A stretch of DNA of 64,000 nt, taken from positions 1 through 64,000 of the forward strand of contig NZ_ACGK02000001.1 in assembly GCF_000159235.2 (NCBI RefSeq). The letters run 5' to 3'. Position numbers and translations under genes: made by a program. The stretch's first letter is position 1, and every line of letters begins with the position of its first letter. The DNA is from Fannyhessea vaginae DSM 15829. Lineage in GTDB: Bacteria; Actinomycetota; Coriobacteriia; Coriobacteriales; Atopobiaceae. A model generated the notes under the pieces. It was not told the origin of the DNA. It was given only the letters and a program-made list of their open reading frames with translations, and ran no database searches. Positions 52,607 through 63,128 of this stretch are shown here, one piece after another.

Positions 52607-53344
52607 CTATTTATGAGAATCAAGCACATCAAAGCGATTGATACGCATTAAAATTTGTTCAATATCCAAAATTGACCAGATATGAAATACATAATGTGTA
52701 TCCTCGTGATACGTATTGGTGTCAACACTTTGCGATACATCATGAGTTGCCGCTGACTTAGTATTGGTGATCGCATCTTGCGTGTGATGAGCGAGCTTGT
52801 TTTGAGCTTGATTGCTTATCTCTTCTTGTTCGTATGTACATTTCTTGGGATCTTGTAGGAACTTACTTGCGGATACATAATCAGAATGGTTTTGAGACGA
52901 GCAAAACGCAACGCGGATACTTTGCTGCGTGGCAAAGAAATACGCAGGCGTCCATTTCATTGCGGTAATTTTTTCGTACGCAACTATAAAGGATTTACCA
53001 AAAAATGGCGTAATACACATTTGTGTATCATAGGTTGCAATGCAATAACGGCTTAATAGCACCCAAATAGCCGCGCATGTAAGCGAAAATGCAGAAAAAA
53101 ATACCGTCACGGTTATCGAATCAAACGCAATACTACCAGTTGCGCACAAACAACCAAGGACAATTCCCATGAACGAACTACAAATGGACGCATATGCAAC
53201 AACTTGCAACAATGCAGGAGAAACCGAATAGGTATCATGGTGTGCGTGATGTCGCTCGGCAAGATCGTTTGAACGCTCCCACATGCGCCATACAACAAAA
53301 AGAGGAACGCACACAAGTATTATAAACATAACTTCAAATACCAT
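52607..53344 (-). CDS. Hypothetical membrane protein with a PH-like segment
   Basis: A 245-residue protein with AGGTGA upstream. One N-terminal span is followed by two spans near residues 45-100. The stretch SRYCIATYDTQMCITPFF, followed by FIVAYEKITAMKW, resembles bacterial PH domain proteins (YdbS/YcdI style). The C-terminal 90 residues are polar and low in complexity (Gln, Asn, Thr, His). The function is unknown. It stands alone. Confidence 0.6.
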   Translation of the reverse strand: MVFEVMFIILVCVPLFVVWRMWERSNDLAERHHAHHDTYSVSPALLQVVAYASICSSFMGIVLGCLCATGSIAFDSITVTVFFSAFSLTCAAIWVLLSRYCIATYDTQMCITPFFGKSFIVAYEKITAMKWTPAYFFATQQSIRVAFCSSQNHSDYVSASKFLQDPKKCTYEQEEISNQAQNKLAHHTQDAITNTKSAATHDVSQSVDTNTYHEDTHYVFHIWSILDIEQILMRINRFDVLDSHK

Positions 53345-53390
53345 TTCGTCGTCACCTCTGCTGACGTTCTAAACACCAAACCTAGATACA

Positions 53391-53651
53391 ATGAGCCTGT
53401 TTTTTGAGTACACGGTACGCGAGCTTACCATTAAGGCACTGCAAAGCGCAAAGCTTATGTACAGACATTTGTATCAGCACAAAATCAGCTTAACCGAAGA
53501 TGCACAGGCGTCATACAACAGTTACGTATATGGACGTGTATTGCCTGCAGATGGTTATCGAGTGCTACAACGAATCAAACAATATTTTTATCAGAAAAGA
53601 AATGAGCGCACACTTAAAAGCATATATTCCTACGCAAGCAATTTAAAGTAA
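53391..53651 (+). CDS. Possible small hypothetical protein
   Basis: An 86-residue ORF whose codon use resembles neighbouring genes. The product is Tyr- and Arg/Lys-rich (SLTEDAQASYNSYVYGRVLP). It has no clear Shine-Dalgarno and overlaps the convergent DUF554 gene by nine bases. It may be real or a chance ORF in the promoter region of the minus-strand neighbour. Confidence 0.35.
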   Translation: MSLFFEYTVRELTIKALQSAKLMYRHLYQHKISLTEDAQASYNSYVYGRVLPADGYRVLQRIKQYFYQKRNERTLKSIYSYASNLK

Positions 53652-54410
53652 AGAACTAAACCACGCAATAAGCGGAACAAAAATAATGGGCAAAAACGCA
53701 GCAGGCAGCATATTTGCAACCTTAAACTTTCCAACTTTCATAAGGTTAAAGCCCACAACAATTAAAAGAAGCGAACCAGATGCAACAACATTATTAATGA
53801 CCTCAGGACTTAAATATGGACTCACAATATGAGCCAGAACGCTTAAGCATCCTTCATAAATGAACACGCTCAACGCACAAAACGGCACGCCTTTGCCCAT
53901 AGAGGCACCAAACGCAAAACAGGAAATCATATCAATAAAGCCCTTTGCCAGAAGCGTTGAATGGTCAAGTTGCATACCGCTTTGCAGCGAACCAATAATA
54001 GCCATAGCACCCGTACAGGTAAACACGCTTGCACAAATAAAGCCCGAAGAAAAGGAAGTGTGAGCACATGAGTCGTCTTCGCTCCTAGTTGCGTTTGTTT
54101 GTGCTTTACCAGAAAATTTTTGAGCAAGACGCGCAAGTGATTCCTGCATAATATTGGCAAAATGTGTAATTTTTGAATCTATATTGAGCGCAAATCCAAT
54201 TAAAAAACCAAAGCCCATAGAAAGCGTTATAACGCAAATATCGCTGTGATACCCAATCATTCCTTGTATGCCCAGCAAAATACAAACAAGACCTTGACCG
54301 ATCAGCAAGAACTCCCCTAGATCACGTGATACATGACGGCGAAAAATAAGCCCTAAAATGCCTCCTGCACATGCAAGAATTGCATCAACAAGCGCTCCTG
54401 TAAGTATCAT
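53643..54410 (-). CDS. DUF554 family membrane protein
   Basis: A 255-residue protein with about seven spans and Gly-rich helices. MILTGALVDAILACAGGILG at the start and the later MSCFAFGASMGKGVPFCAL-like segment and VGFNLMKV.KFKVANMLPA fit DUF554 (YdfK-like), which may be a permease of unknown substrate. A polar loop rich in Ser, Thr and Asp lies at residues 100-120. Confidence 0.85.
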   Translation of the reverse strand: MILTGALVDAILACAGGILGLIFRRHVSRDLGEFLLIGQGLVCILLGIQGMIGYHSDICVITLSMGFGFLIGFALNIDSKITHFANIMQESLARLAQKFSGKAQTNATRSEDDSCAHTSFSSGFICASVFTCTGAMAIIGSLQSGMQLDHSTLLAKGFIDMISCFAFGASMGKGVPFCALSVFIYEGCLSVLAHIVSPYLSPEVINNVVASGSLLLIVVGFNLMKVGKFKVANMLPAAFLPIIFVPLIAWFSSLL

Positions 54411-54526
54411 GTATCAACGCTCCTTTCTTATGATGCCTTTGTGCCGCGGCACCTCAAGGCCAATAAAAAACACGCATGAACTAATCAGTACGTGTTTGTT
54501 TGCATATGATAGCGTTTAACCTCGTG

Positions 54527-54808
54527 TTATGAGGCGTCATCCACAATATCTTGATATTCGGGGTGCTTTGCAAACCATGATTTTGCATAACTACACGAAA
54601 GCTTTGCACGATTGCCCGAATCCTTAATATATGCCGCTGCGCGACCCATAAGCCTGCCTGCAAAGCCAAGGCCACGGTCATTAGGGCTTACATATGTTTC
54701 TACAATATCAATTACACCATCTTGTGGATCGCTCATGCGTACGCGACCTTTAACGTCGCCAGTATCACCCAAAAAAAGAACTTCATTTGGAGTAGTTTGA
54801 AAAACCAT
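54527..54808 (-). CDS. Small GNAT-like acetyltransferase (YjdJ type)
   Basis: A 93-residue protein starting at the ATG at 54808, with AAGGAG six bases upstream. It consists of the short GNAT core of the YjdJ/COG2388 kind: IDIVETYVSPNDRGLGFAGRLM binds acetyl-CoA, then a KLSCSYAKSWFAKHPEY segment follows. The substrate is unknown. Confidence 0.8.
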   Translation of the reverse strand: MVFQTTPNEVLFLGDTGDVKGRVRMSDPQDGVIDIVETYVSPNDRGLGFAGRLMGRAAAYIKDSGNRAKLSCSYAKSWFAKHPEYQDIVDDAS

Positions 54809-55141
54809 GGTCAACTCCTTCTTACGCGTTTATAGTTCATCGTTATCTCTTGTCAAGTATGAACGCAAATTACCTAGAAATAAAAATTACACGATAAATA
54901 AACGAAAAAAATGAGGGATACTCATGTTTTCGCGTCTTTTCTCGATCTCTTATACAAATAGATGTATATTAATACCAGCTATGCTGTGTATTTGAGAATT
55001 ATAAACGCAAACCGTAAGACAATCGAATCATTTACTTTATATAGTTTTGATATATTGTTACACTTCAAAGACACATGCCAAATCATCGAAACTTTTTTAA
55101 GAAAAATAGTTATTCTGATATACAAACAGAAGGGAGTGCAC
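54809..55141. other. Divergent AT-rich region before degV
   Basis: 333 bases with no convincing gene. ATGAG and CTCAT form a small hairpin near 54911-54925, flanked by A and T runs. In-frame codons upstream of degV exist but lack a ribosome site. No promoter could be assigned with confidence. Confidence 0.4.
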
Positions 55142-56044
55142 ATGAGTGATTTTGTATTGAGCTGCTGCTCAACAGTTGACTTAACAAAAGAGTATCTTGC
55201 TAAGCGTTCGATTAACTGCATTTATTTTAATTACGAGCTTGATGGCGTTGCGTTCAAAGATGATTTTGGCGCTTCTAACTCTAGTCATGAAATTTTTGAA
55301 CGTATGCTTAAAGGTGCTGATGCAAAAACTTCGTGCGTGTCTACTGGAGCATACATTCAATCATGGACTCCTTTTTTAGAAGAAGGCAAAGACATTGTCC
55401 ATGTATGCCTTTCTTCTGCGGTTTCGGGGACCTACAACGCTGCATGTACCGCGCAAGAAGAGCTCCAACAACGTTTTCCTGCGCGCCGCATTGAAGTTAT
55501 TGATTCGCTCAACGCATCCGCTGGATTTGGGCTCTTAGTAGATAAGCTTGCCGACTTGCGCGATGAAGGCATGGATGCAAAGGAAGTTTCTGAGTGGGCA
55601 CAAAAGAATCGCCTAAACATACAAGCTTGGTTTTTTACCTCGGATTTGCGCTTTTTCATAAAAGGCGGACGCGTATCAAAAACAGCTGGTGCTATCGGCG
55701 GCTTGCTTAAAATCTGTCCTATTCTTGCCATTTCTCAAACAGGCGCGCTTGAAGTTGTAGAAAAGGTGCGTACAAAAAATCGCGCTATAAAACGCCTCAT
55801 CGACATAATAAAAGCAACCATTCCTAACCCTCAAGAAATCTGTGGCAAGGTGTTTTTAAGCAATTCTGATTGCGAGACAGACGCGCTTGAACTTGCGTCA
55901 CAGATACAAAACGCTTTTCCATCGCTTGAGCCTAGCTCTATTCAAAATTTTGAAATTGGAGCCACTATCGGCTGTCATACCGGACCTGGAACTGTTGCCG
56001 TATTTTACTGGGGAAAAGAAAGAGCAGTTTCCTCAAAACAATAA
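55142..56044 (+). CDS. DegV family protein (fatty-acid-binding)
   Basis: A 300-residue protein starting at the ATG at 55142 after AAGGGAG. DegV features include STVDLTKEY, the fatty-acid-site SSAVSGTYNAA, and KGGRVSKT followed by GGLLKICPIL. DegV/FakB proteins hold a fatty acid for phosphorylation by FakA, so this may serve uptake of exogenous fatty acids. No fakA is in the window. Confidence 0.88.
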   Translation: MSDFVLSCCSTVDLTKEYLAKRSINCIYFNYELDGVAFKDDFGASNSSHEIFERMLKGADAKTSCVSTGAYIQSWTPFLEEGKDIVHVCLSSAVSGTYNAACTAQEELQQRFPARRIEVIDSLNASAGFGLLVDKLADLRDEGMDAKEVSEWAQKNRLNIQAWFFTSDLRFFIKGGRVSKTAGAIGGLLKICPILAISQTGALEVVEKVRTKNRAIKRLIDIIKATIPNPQEICGKVFLSNSDCETDALELASQIQNAFPSLEPSSIQNFEIGATIGCHTGPGTVAVFYWGKERAVSSKQ

Positions 56045-56109
56045 GCAAGTGCATAGTTCTCTATGCACCACCTTAATTCTCTATACACCGCTTTAAGCTT
56101 TCTTTTGCT

Positions 56110-56895
56110 TTACTGTGGCAAATGATAAAACTGCTCGTACAAATCAAGTTGATGCGCGTCATGAGCACTTGTTGCAAACGTCACACACCCACGCTCAATT
56201 TGATCGTTCAGCAGATCTCTATCCTGCAAAACATCACGTACATGATGAGCAACTCCTGCGGCACCATCAAAGCACACGGGATTTCCCAAGATTGATACAA
56301 TGCGATCTTTTACAAAAGGATAATGCGTACACCCCAAAACTACCGCATCAACGGAGCCAATATAGGGAGCCAATATAGTTCGCAAATCGTTATCTAAATC
56401 GGGCGCATCAAGATTTCCCTGCTCAATTCTATGCGCCAAACCATCGCATGCCAAAGCGGAAATCTTTACGTTGGCACTGTTACATGCGCACATACGATCA
56501 CGAAGCTGATGGAATTTTTCCATGCGCAGCGTCACAGGCGTTGCCAATACCAAAATATGTTTATAGATATGTGCGTCACACGCCTGTTTAAGAGCAGGTT
56601 CTATGCCAATCAGCGGAAGTTGAGGATACATTGTGCGCAGCTTATGCGCAGCAACGGCAGTTGCCGTATTACATGCAATTACTACGGCCTTTGCTCCTTT
56701 GCAGACCATGTTATCTACAATGGCTTTTGACAGATCAAAAATATCATCAGCACTACGCGCCCCATAAGGATTATGACCAGTATCTCCAAAATAAAAGAAA
56801 TCTTCGTGGGGAAGCTGGCTCACCAGCTTCTTAAGAACACTGATTCCACCTAATCCCGAATCAAAAACGCCTATAAAACCCTGACGATTGCTCAT
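56110..56895 (-). CDS. murI: Glutamate racemase
   Basis: A 261-residue enzyme that makes D-glutamate for peptidoglycan. It has AAGGTG before the ATG. The catalytic cysteines are Cys75 in ACNTATA and Cys189 in GCTHYPFV, and the start FDSGLGG carries the conserved Asp and Ser. The length is normal. It is apparently a single-gene unit. Confidence 0.95.
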   Translation of the reverse strand: MSNRQGFIGVFDSGLGGISVLKKLVSQLPHEDFFYFGDTGHNPYGARSADDIFDLSKAIVDNMVCKGAKAVVIACNTATAVAAHKLRTMYPQLPLIGIEPALKQACDAHIYKHILVLATPVTLRMEKFHQLRDRMCACNSANVKISALACDGLAHRIEQGNLDAPDLDNDLRTILAPYIGSVDAVVLGCTHYPFVKDRIVSILGNPVCFDGAAGVAHHVRDVLQDRDLLNDQIERGCVTFATSAHDAHQLDLYEQFYHLPQ

Positions 56896-57173
56896 ACTTT
56901 CACCTTATATCCATTACGCAGGCTCGCACGTATATAAATTATTACACAAGTATAAGGCACAATAAGCTGCAATTAAAGAGTTTACACGCTTATTACGATT
57001 GCCAACTTGAGTATTGCGGTTGTCATCTCGTATAAAATAAAGGTTGACCACCTTAAAGAAACGATATCTAAAGCGCTCATTGTCGCTAGGTCACTCAACA
57101 AAATTGCAACGTCTTCTCAGCACGGCTACACTATACTGTACGCAATAAGCTATTCGTTTTGAAAGCAGGATTT

Positions 57174-57629
57174 ATGTCTGGTGGTTCTTATAAAGCAAAG
57201 CAACTTATTATCATGCGCAAAGATCTTCATATGCGAAAAGGAAAAATCGCAGCTCAAGCTAGTCATGCAAGCGTAGAAGCCGTGCTTATGGCTTTGGCTC
57301 ATAATGAACGACAATCAGATATAACACTGAATGACGAGCATACATACGCCTATCTTGCACCGCAAACGCATGAAACCTATTCCGATGATATAACTCCTCT
57401 TGATGCGTGGTTTGAAGCAGGCGTCGCAAAAATTTGTGTATACGTTTCTTCAGAAGACGAGTTGTTGCGCATTGTTGATAAAGGAAGACAAAGCGGCTTT
57501 CTAGTAGCTTTAATTAAGGATGCTGGACTTACCGAGTTTCACGGTGAAGCAACCTACACTTGCTGCGCGTTTGAGCCGCTTTTTCCCGAACAAATTGATC
57601 CTATAACTGCCGATTTACCACTCTACTGA
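57174..57629 (+). CDS. Peptidyl-tRNA hydrolase, Pth2 family
   Basis: A 151-residue protein. The ATG at 57174 follows AGGA closely; a TTG at 57159 would add five residues. The Pth2 signature is present: MRKDLHMRKGKIAAQASHAS near the start, then DELLRIVDKGRQSGF and IKDAGLTEF. Pth2 frees tRNA from stalled peptidyl-tRNA and is common in archaea and eukaryotes but rarer in bacteria, so it may exist alongside a normal Pth encoded elsewhere. Confidence 0.87.
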   Translation: MSGGSYKAKQLIIMRKDLHMRKGKIAAQASHASVEAVLMALAHNERQSDITLNDEHTYAYLAPQTHETYSDDITPLDAWFEAGVAKICVYVSSEDELLRIVDKGRQSGFLVALIKDAGLTEFHGEATYTCCAFEPLFPEQIDPITADLPLY

Positions 57630-57667
57630 TCTACACGCCATAATCGCGTGCGAACAGTACAAAACGG

Positions 57668-59068
57668 CTAAAATTCGGCGTTACCAACGGTGCGCGGATG
57701 AGGCAAAACATCGCGGATGTTGTCAACGCCCGTTAAGTACATTACAAGACGCTCAAAACCTAAACCAAAGCCAGCGTGATGGCACGAACCATACTTGCGC
57801 AAATCGCAATAGTAAGCATACTGCTTAGGATCCATGCCCAGGTCTTTAATGCGTTGTTCCAAACGATCAAGGCGCTCCTCACGCTGAGATCCGCCGATAA
57901 TTTCGCCAATACCGGGAACCAAACAATCTGCAGCAGCAACGGTTTTATCGTCATCATTCATGCGCATATAAAATGCTTTAATTTCCGCAGGATAGTCGGT
58001 AACAAATGTTGGCTTTTTAAAATGCTCTTCAGTAAGATAGCGTTCATGCTCGGTTTGCAAGTCAACACCCCACGAAACAGGATAGGTAAAATCATGACCT
58101 TGAGCTTGAGCTTCCTGCAAAATAGAAATAGCATCCGTATAACTTACGCGCGCAAAATCTGAGTGTGCAACATGCTCTAAGCGAGCCTGCAAACCCTTGT
58201 CTACAAACTTGTTAAACAGCTCCATCTCATACGGGCAAGCGTCCATAACATAGGAAATCACATATTTAAGCATAGCCTCGGCGCAATCCATATACCCTTT
58301 AAGATCACAAAACGCCATCTCGGGCTCTACCATCCAAAATTCTGCAGCATGACGGCGCGTATTAGAGTTTTCTGCTCTAAATGTTGGACCAAACGTGTAG
58401 ACATCACCAAAACTCATAGCAAAGTTTTCGGCCTCAAGCTGACCCGACACTGTTAAGCTCGTAGGCGCACCAAAGAAATCTTGACTGTAATCAACCGCAC
58501 CATCTTTCATAGGAACATGAGCTAAATCAAAGGTAGTGACTTTGAACATCTCGCCTGCACCCTCGGCATCAGACGAGGTAATAATAGGCGTATGGACATA
58601 CACAAAGCCGCGTTCTTGAAAAAACTTATGAATTGCAAAAGCTGCGGTAGAGCGAACACGAAATACCGCACGGAACAAATTAGTACGAGCACGTAAATGC
58701 TGCTGCGTACGTAAAAACTCACGAGAAGCGCGTTTCTTTTGCATGGGGTAATCAGGATCGGAGGTGCCTTCAACCATAATGGTTTTTGCTTGAAGCTCAA
58801 AAGGTTGAGGACGCGAGGGCGTAAGCTCAAGCGTTCCTGTTACAATAAGCGCCGCACCCATGTTCTGAGCAGCTATTTCGGCATAATTTTGAAGCGTTTC
58901 GCGTTGCATAACAACCTGAAGGTCTCTAAAGCAGCTTCCATCATTTATGGTAACAAAACCAAAATTCTTCATATCACGAACAGAGCGCAGCCATCCGGCA
59001 ACAACTACTTCGGTCTTATCAAACGAATCCATATCATCATAAATGGCTGCAATTTTGGTTCTATCCAT
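57668..59068 (-). CDS. asnS: Asparaginyl-tRNA synthetase
   Basis: A 466-residue class IIb synthetase with GAGGAG upstream. An N-terminal OB anticodon-binding domain (residues 15-105) is followed by the catalytic core with motif 2 ([20 protein letters not shown]) and motif 3 ([13 protein letters not shown]). The sequence fits AsnS rather than AspS through its 466-residue size and the [10 protein letters not shown] motif. It shares its strand with glmM, whose terminator stands before it; no T-box was seen in the 128-base leader. Confidence 0.95.
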   Translation of the reverse strand: MDRTKIAAIYDDMDSFDKTEVVVAGWLRSVRDMKNFGFVTINDGSCFRDLQVVMQRETLQNYAEIAAQNMGAALIVTGTLELTPSRPQPFELQAKTIMVEGTSDPDYPMQKKRASREFLRTQQHLRARTNLFRAVFRVRSTAAFAIHKFFQERGFVYVHTPIITSSDAEGAGEMFKVTTFDLAHVPMKDGAVDYSQDFFGAPTSLTVSGQLEAENFAMSFGDVYTFGPTFRAENSNTRRHAAEFWMVEPEMAFCDLKGYMDCAEAMLKYVISYVMDACPYEMELFNKFVDKGLQARLEHVAHSDFARVSYTDAISILQEAQAQGHDFTYPVSWGVDLQTEHERYLTEEHFKKPTFVTDYPAEIKAFYMRMNDDDKTVAAADCLVPGIGEIIGGSQREERLDRLEQRIKDLGMDPKQYAYYCDLRKYGSCHHAGFGLGFERLVMYLTGVDNIRDVLPHPRTVGNAEF

Positions 59069-59196
59069 ATATGTATCTCCTCGTGGTACAGCGCGCCTAC
59101 GTTGGTTTTATCGCTTACAATACATGTAATTCTATATCAAAACGACGCTCAATTTTTCCAAAGTAATAAATCTTTATCTTTACAATGGTTTTTCTC

Positions 59197-59226
59197 AAAA
59201 AAACCTCCCGCCACAGCGGAAGGTTT
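59197..59226 (-). terminator. Terminator after glmM
   Basis: On the minus strand AAACCTTCCGC pairs with GCGGGAGGTTT (one mismatch, 4-base loop), followed by TTTTG. It lies 69 bases after the glmM stop and isolates it from asnS. Confidence 0.85.
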
Positions 59227-59294
59227 ACATGATTGCGTATGCTTAATATGCTACATAGCCTCTTTTGTTACATGGTAGGCGTTTATTTGAAGCC

Positions 59295-60632
59295 TTACGC
59301 TTTATAAGGTTCAAGCGCTTGCAGAACAAAAGCGTTTGCTTTCTCGCACAACTCATCGGTAGGAGCTTCAGCCAAAACACGAATAAGTGGCTCTGTTCCA
59401 CTTGCACGCACCAACACACGACCATTGCCCTCTAAAAATTCCTGCGCTTTATGAATAGCTGCTGTTACGTCCTTAGCTTCCATAACTGCTTTTTTATCAG
59501 CAACATGAACATTGATAAGCTGCTGCGGATAACGGACAACAGGGCGCGCAAGTTCGGAGAGTTTTTCGCGCTCGGCATTGAGAACTTCCATTACGCGCAA
59601 ACTGGTCATAATTCCATCGCCTGTTTTCTCAAGATCAGAGAAAATCACATGACCCGATTGCTCGCCACCTAACGAGAAACCGCCCTTCATCATAGCAGCC
59701 CATACGTTTTTATCGCCAACGTCAGTTTTTACATAAGAAATACCTGCGTCATCAAATGCTTTAAACAGGCCAAAATTACTCATAACGGTAGGCACAATGG
59801 TATTTTTAGCTAAACGACCGTGCTTAGCCAGATACGTACCGCAAATATACAGAATAAGGTCTCCATCAATAACGTGACCTCGCTCGTCCACAGCCAAGCA
59901 TCTATCTGCATCACCATCGTAGGCAAAGCCCACATCAAGATGGTTACGTAAGACAAGATCCTGGAGGCGCTCGATATGAGTAGATCCACAATCAACGTTA
60001 ATATTAAAGCCACTCGGCGCGTTGTTGATAACATGCGTTTCTGCGCCCATAGCGTCGAATACAGGACGTGCAACACTTGACGCAGCACCATTGGCACAGT
60101 CCAAACCAACGCGCCAACCTTGCATTGAGAATCCACACGATGCAATAAGGTGCGCAATATAGCGATTTCTTCCCTGCATATAATCTACGGTGCAGCCAAT
60201 TTTATCCCCTGTTGCCAGTGGAACATCACTTGCGCCATCAATATAGGCCTCAACCTGCAATAAGACGTCTTCGTCCATCTTATAACCCTCGGAATTTACC
60301 AGCTTAATGCCGTTATCATCAAAGGGATTATGCGAGGCTGTAATCATAATTCCGCAGTCAAAACCACCATCAAGCACCTCATAGGAAAGTCCCGGGGTTG
60401 GAATAACATGCAAAATATAAGTATCTGCACCTGAAGCAACAAGACCCGAGACAAGCGCACTTTCAAACATGTAGCTTGAGCGTCGTGTATCTTTTCCTAA
60501 CAGAATGCGCGCTTTTTTACCTTCGCGCAAGCCGTAATACCAGCCGATAAATCTACCTATTTTAAAAGCATGATCAACACGTAAGCCTTCGTTGGCTTTA
60601 CCTCTAAAACCATCTGTTCCAAAGTACTTCAT
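59295..60632 (-). CDS. glmM: Phosphoglucosamine mutase
   Basis: A 445-residue enzyme that converts glucosamine 6-phosphate to glucosamine 1-phosphate for UDP-GlcNAc and cell wall. The ATG at 60632 has AGAAGGGG upstream, so longer in-frame starts are not used. The phosphoserine is Ser100 in ITASHNPFDDNG. The metal loop is DGDADRC and the phosphate-binding C-terminal motif is RASGTEP. It is a single-gene unit between rpsI and asnS. Confidence 0.95.
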   Translation of the reverse strand: MKYFGTDGFRGKANEGLRVDHAFKIGRFIGWYYGLREGKKARILLGKDTRRSSYMFESALVSGLVASGADTYILHVIPTPGLSYEVLDGGFDCGIMITASHNPFDDNGIKLVNSEGYKMDEDVLLQVEAYIDGASDVPLATGDKIGCTVDYMQGRNRYIAHLIASCGFSMQGWRVGLDCANGAASSVARPVFDAMGAETHVINNAPSGFNINVDCGSTHIERLQDLVLRNHLDVGFAYDGDADRCLAVDERGHVIDGDLILYICGTYLAKHGRLAKNTIVPTVMSNFGLFKAFDDAGISYVKTDVGDKNVWAAMMKGGFSLGGEQSGHVIFSDLEKTGDGIMTSLRVMEVLNAEREKLSELARPVVRYPQQLINVHVADKKAVMEAKDVTAAIHKAQEFLEGNGRVLVRASGTEPLIRVLAEAPTDELCEKANAFVLQALEPYKA

Positions 60633-60817
60633 TCGTAGTACCCCTTCTATATTGCAGTGCATGAATCCAACGTTATGTCTCGATAAGCGGCTCATACATA
60701 AAAGCTTATACAGACACAAAAGTTGTTACTTATTATAAACCGATTGACGCATTATTGCGAAAAGCGCACACATCACAGATGTTTTATGTATAAGCCGCTT
60801 ACACACGGACTTGTTAC

Positions 60818-60852
60818 AAAAAAAGAACTTGCCTGCATACCAGACAAGTTCT
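60818..60852 (-). terminator. Terminator after rplM-rpsI
   Basis: On the minus strand AGAACTTGTCTG pairs with CAGGCAAGTTCT around a 5-base loop, followed by seven T. It lies 24 bases after the rpsI stop. Confidence 0.9.
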
Positions 60853-60875
60853 GTAATACACATATGTGTATAAAA

Positions 60876-61271
60876 TTAACGCTTTGAGAATTGCGGGCGT
60901 TTACGAGCCTTCTTTAGACCGTATTTCTTACGCTCAACAGCACGTGAGTCACGAGTAAGCAAACCTGCTTTTTTAAGATCTGCACGATACTCGCCTGCTT
61001 CAAGAAGTGCACGAGCAATACCCAAACGAAGCGCACCAGACTGACCATTAATGCCGCCGCCGTCACACAAAGCAACAACATCAAAGCGATTAACAGTATC
61101 GGTTACGCGAAATGGTGCAAGAGCATTGTCAAGCAATTGGTGGCGACCAAAGTACAAGCCAGCATCGCGACCATTTACCAAGATTTTACCAGTTCCAGGA
61201 ATTAAACGAACACGGGCAGTAGCCTCTTTACGGCGGCCAGTGCCGGTGTATACAGCGCTTGTATCAGCCAT
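60876..61271 (-). CDS. rpsI: 30S ribosomal protein S9
   Basis: A 131-residue ribosomal protein. Family features are [14 protein letters not shown], the middle [19 protein letters not shown] and the basic tail [12 protein letters not shown], whose last arginine contacts P-site tRNA. It follows rplM after three bases, the usual L13-S9 operon. Confidence 0.97.
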   Translation of the reverse strand: MADTSAVYTGTGRRKEATARVRLIPGTGKILVNGRDAGLYFGRHQLLDNALAPFRVTDTVNRFDVVALCDGGGINGQSGALRLGIARALLEAGEYRADLKKAGLLTRDSRAVERKKYGLKKARKRPQFSKR

Positions 61272-61274
61272 GTG

Positions 61275-61715
61275 CTATGCCTCCAAATCAATCTTTTGTG
61301 GGTTCTGTGCAGTATGAGGATGCTCAGCACCTGCATACACCTTAAGCTTGGTAGCTTGTTTGCGTCCAAGGGTACCCTTTGGAAGCATGCCTTTAACAGC
61401 GTGTTCAATAACGCGTTCAGGATGTTTTTCCATAGCCTCGGCAAAAGACTCAAACTTAATGCCGCCAAGGAATCCAGAGTGACGCCAGTAAGTTTTCTCT
61501 GCCGCTTTATTGCCAGTCAGCTGAACTTTAGCAGCGTTAATGATAACAACAAAGTCTCCAGTATCAGCATTAGGTGTGTACTGAGGCTTGTTTTTGCCAC
61601 GAAGAATCATCGCAGCTTTGGTCGCAAGACGACCGAGTGTTGCGCCATCTGCATCGATGAGCACCCATTTGCGCTCTACTTCGCCTGCTTTGGCGTAATG
61701 AGTCGATTTAGTCAC
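61275..61715 (-). CDS. rplM: 50S ribosomal protein L13
   Basis: A 146-residue ribosomal protein with GGAGGAG before a GTG start at 61715. Motifs are [36 protein letters not shown] and [19 protein letters not shown]. It leads the rplM-rpsI operon. The 197-base upstream region has a TATACT near 61791 that may be the -10 element and a leader of about 60 bases. Confidence 0.97.
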   Translation of the reverse strand: MTKSTHYAKAGEVERKWVLIDADGATLGRLATKAAMILRGKNKPQYTPNADTGDFVVIINAAKVQLTGNKAAEKTYWRHSGFLGGIKFESFAEAMEKHPERVIEHAVKGMLPKGTLGRKQATKLKVYAGAEHPHTAQNPQKIDLEA

Positions 61716-61912
61716 TTGACTCCTCCAGTTATTACGATAAACCGCTTATCCTTTTGAGATTACGGGGCTCAGTGGTAAGCCTTAAAAGTATACGTCATTT
61801 TTATTTGTTTATGTTGGCTGAACCTTCGCATTGCTAAGCCGTTCAAATTTTATACACAAAAACCTCACGCAACTGCGGTGCATACATATGCGCGGCTCAT
61901 AATGCCTATCTC

Positions 61913-62644
61913 TTATAAGCGCCAATCGATTGGCTCGACGCCTTGAGAAGCCAAAAAAGCATTCGCCTTTGAAAACGGCCTTGAGCCCATAAAAGCTGGA
62001 CAGGCGGCAGTACCTTTGTACGCAGAAAGCGGACTGGGATGTGTAGACCTTAGAACACATACGTGTTGAGGCTGTATGGCGCGCATGGCGTCTTGTGTAA
62101 TGCGATACGCAAAACTTCCCCAGCACATAAGTACTTTGGGTTGCCCAAAACGCAATGCAACGCGCAAAATTTCCTGAGTTACCATATCCCAGCCCAATTT
62201 TTGGTGACTATTTGCCTTATGAGCCTCAACGCTCAGTGTAGCATTAAGAAGAAGCACGCCTGCGCGCGCCCATGGTGTTAAATCACCTGTTGTTGGAATA
62301 TCTATTCCCAAATCATCGTGCATTTCAATAAATATATTGCGAAGCGAAGGCGGAATTTTGGTGGGAGCGTCTACCGAAAATGCAAGCCCATTAGCTTGAT
62401 GTGGCTCATGGTAGGGATCTTGTCCAATGATAATTGCCTTCACCTTATCGGGGGGCGTGAGCTTAAGAGCGTTATATATCTTGTCGCGCGGAGGATACAC
62501 CGTTTTGTGCTCTTGTTCGACAAGTGTTGTTATAAGGTGATTCATTGTATGCACTTGTTCGCGTGACTCACGAGACATATAAGGAAACCATTTTTTTGAA
62601 TTCTGCAAAGAGTCAGTTGGTGCATTTTCAAACTGTACAGGCAT
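61913..62644 (-). CDS. ung: Uracil-DNA glycosylase
   Basis: A 243-residue repair enzyme that removes uracil from DNA. The water-activating motif GQDPYH is at residues 74-79, with Asp76. The DNA-intercalating HPSPLSA starts at His202. AAGGTGAG precedes the ATG. Its length is typical of family 1 UNG. It is a single gene upstream of the rplM region. Confidence 0.95.
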   Translation of the reverse strand: MPVQFENAPTDSLQNSKKWFPYMSRESREQVHTMNHLITTLVEQEHKTVYPPRDKIYNALKLTPPDKVKAIIIGQDPYHEPHQANGLAFSVDAPTKIPPSLRNIFIEMHDDLGIDIPTTGDLTPWARAGVLLLNATLSVEAHKANSHQKLGWDMVTQEILRVALRFGQPKVLMCWGSFAYRITQDAMRAIQPQHVCVLRSTHPSPLSAYKGTAACPAFMGSRPFSKANAFLASQGVEPIDWRL

Positions 62645-63128
62645 GTTGCGCTCACCTTATAACACAAAATTGTATACGTATTGATATGTAACAGATACAT
62701 TATGAGATATACCTAAATGATACCAATTTTTTATGCTTGGTACAAAACCTGCTTTTTATTACGTGCCTACATTAGGCCACGTATAAATTATAACTTCATA
62801 TGCCCGTGAGTGGTGCTATCGCATTCCTATATTTTTTTGAATACAAATTGATTGTGTTCAGAGATTTTTTCATATTTTACATGAACTTTAGAATGATAAT
62901 TGCAGTACAATTGATACGTGAATGCATAAGCTTTTTCAGCATACTTTATACAATATAGGATTATATGGACGTTATGGTATAAAGAGTATACTATGGTGTG
63001 TGATATAGCCAGCTGTACCAGACAGCTCATAAGCTACGCGCACAAGGAGCTACACAGGCACGTGTCTATATGGCAATAATATGTATTTCATCCAACTGGC
63101 GGGTGCAGCATTACGGAAAGGCCGTCAC
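62645..63128. other. AT-rich intergenic region between ung and the GntR gene
   Basis: 484 bases with no convincing gene. ACGTGCCTA (62761-62769) and TAGGCCACGT (62773-62782) form a near-perfect inverted repeat followed by TATAAATTATAA, perhaps an operator beside a promoter. A GntR-type regulator starts just downstream, and autoregulation here is possible. Confidence 0.4.

Noticed and set aside
59069..59196. T-box leader before asnS
   Set aside because: The leader is only 128 bases, and no T-box consensus or specifier loop was seen.
62827..63030. 67-residue minus-strand ORF in the ung-GntR gap
   Set aside because: Rich in Tyr, His and Ile as expected from random AT-rich DNA; no ribosome site.
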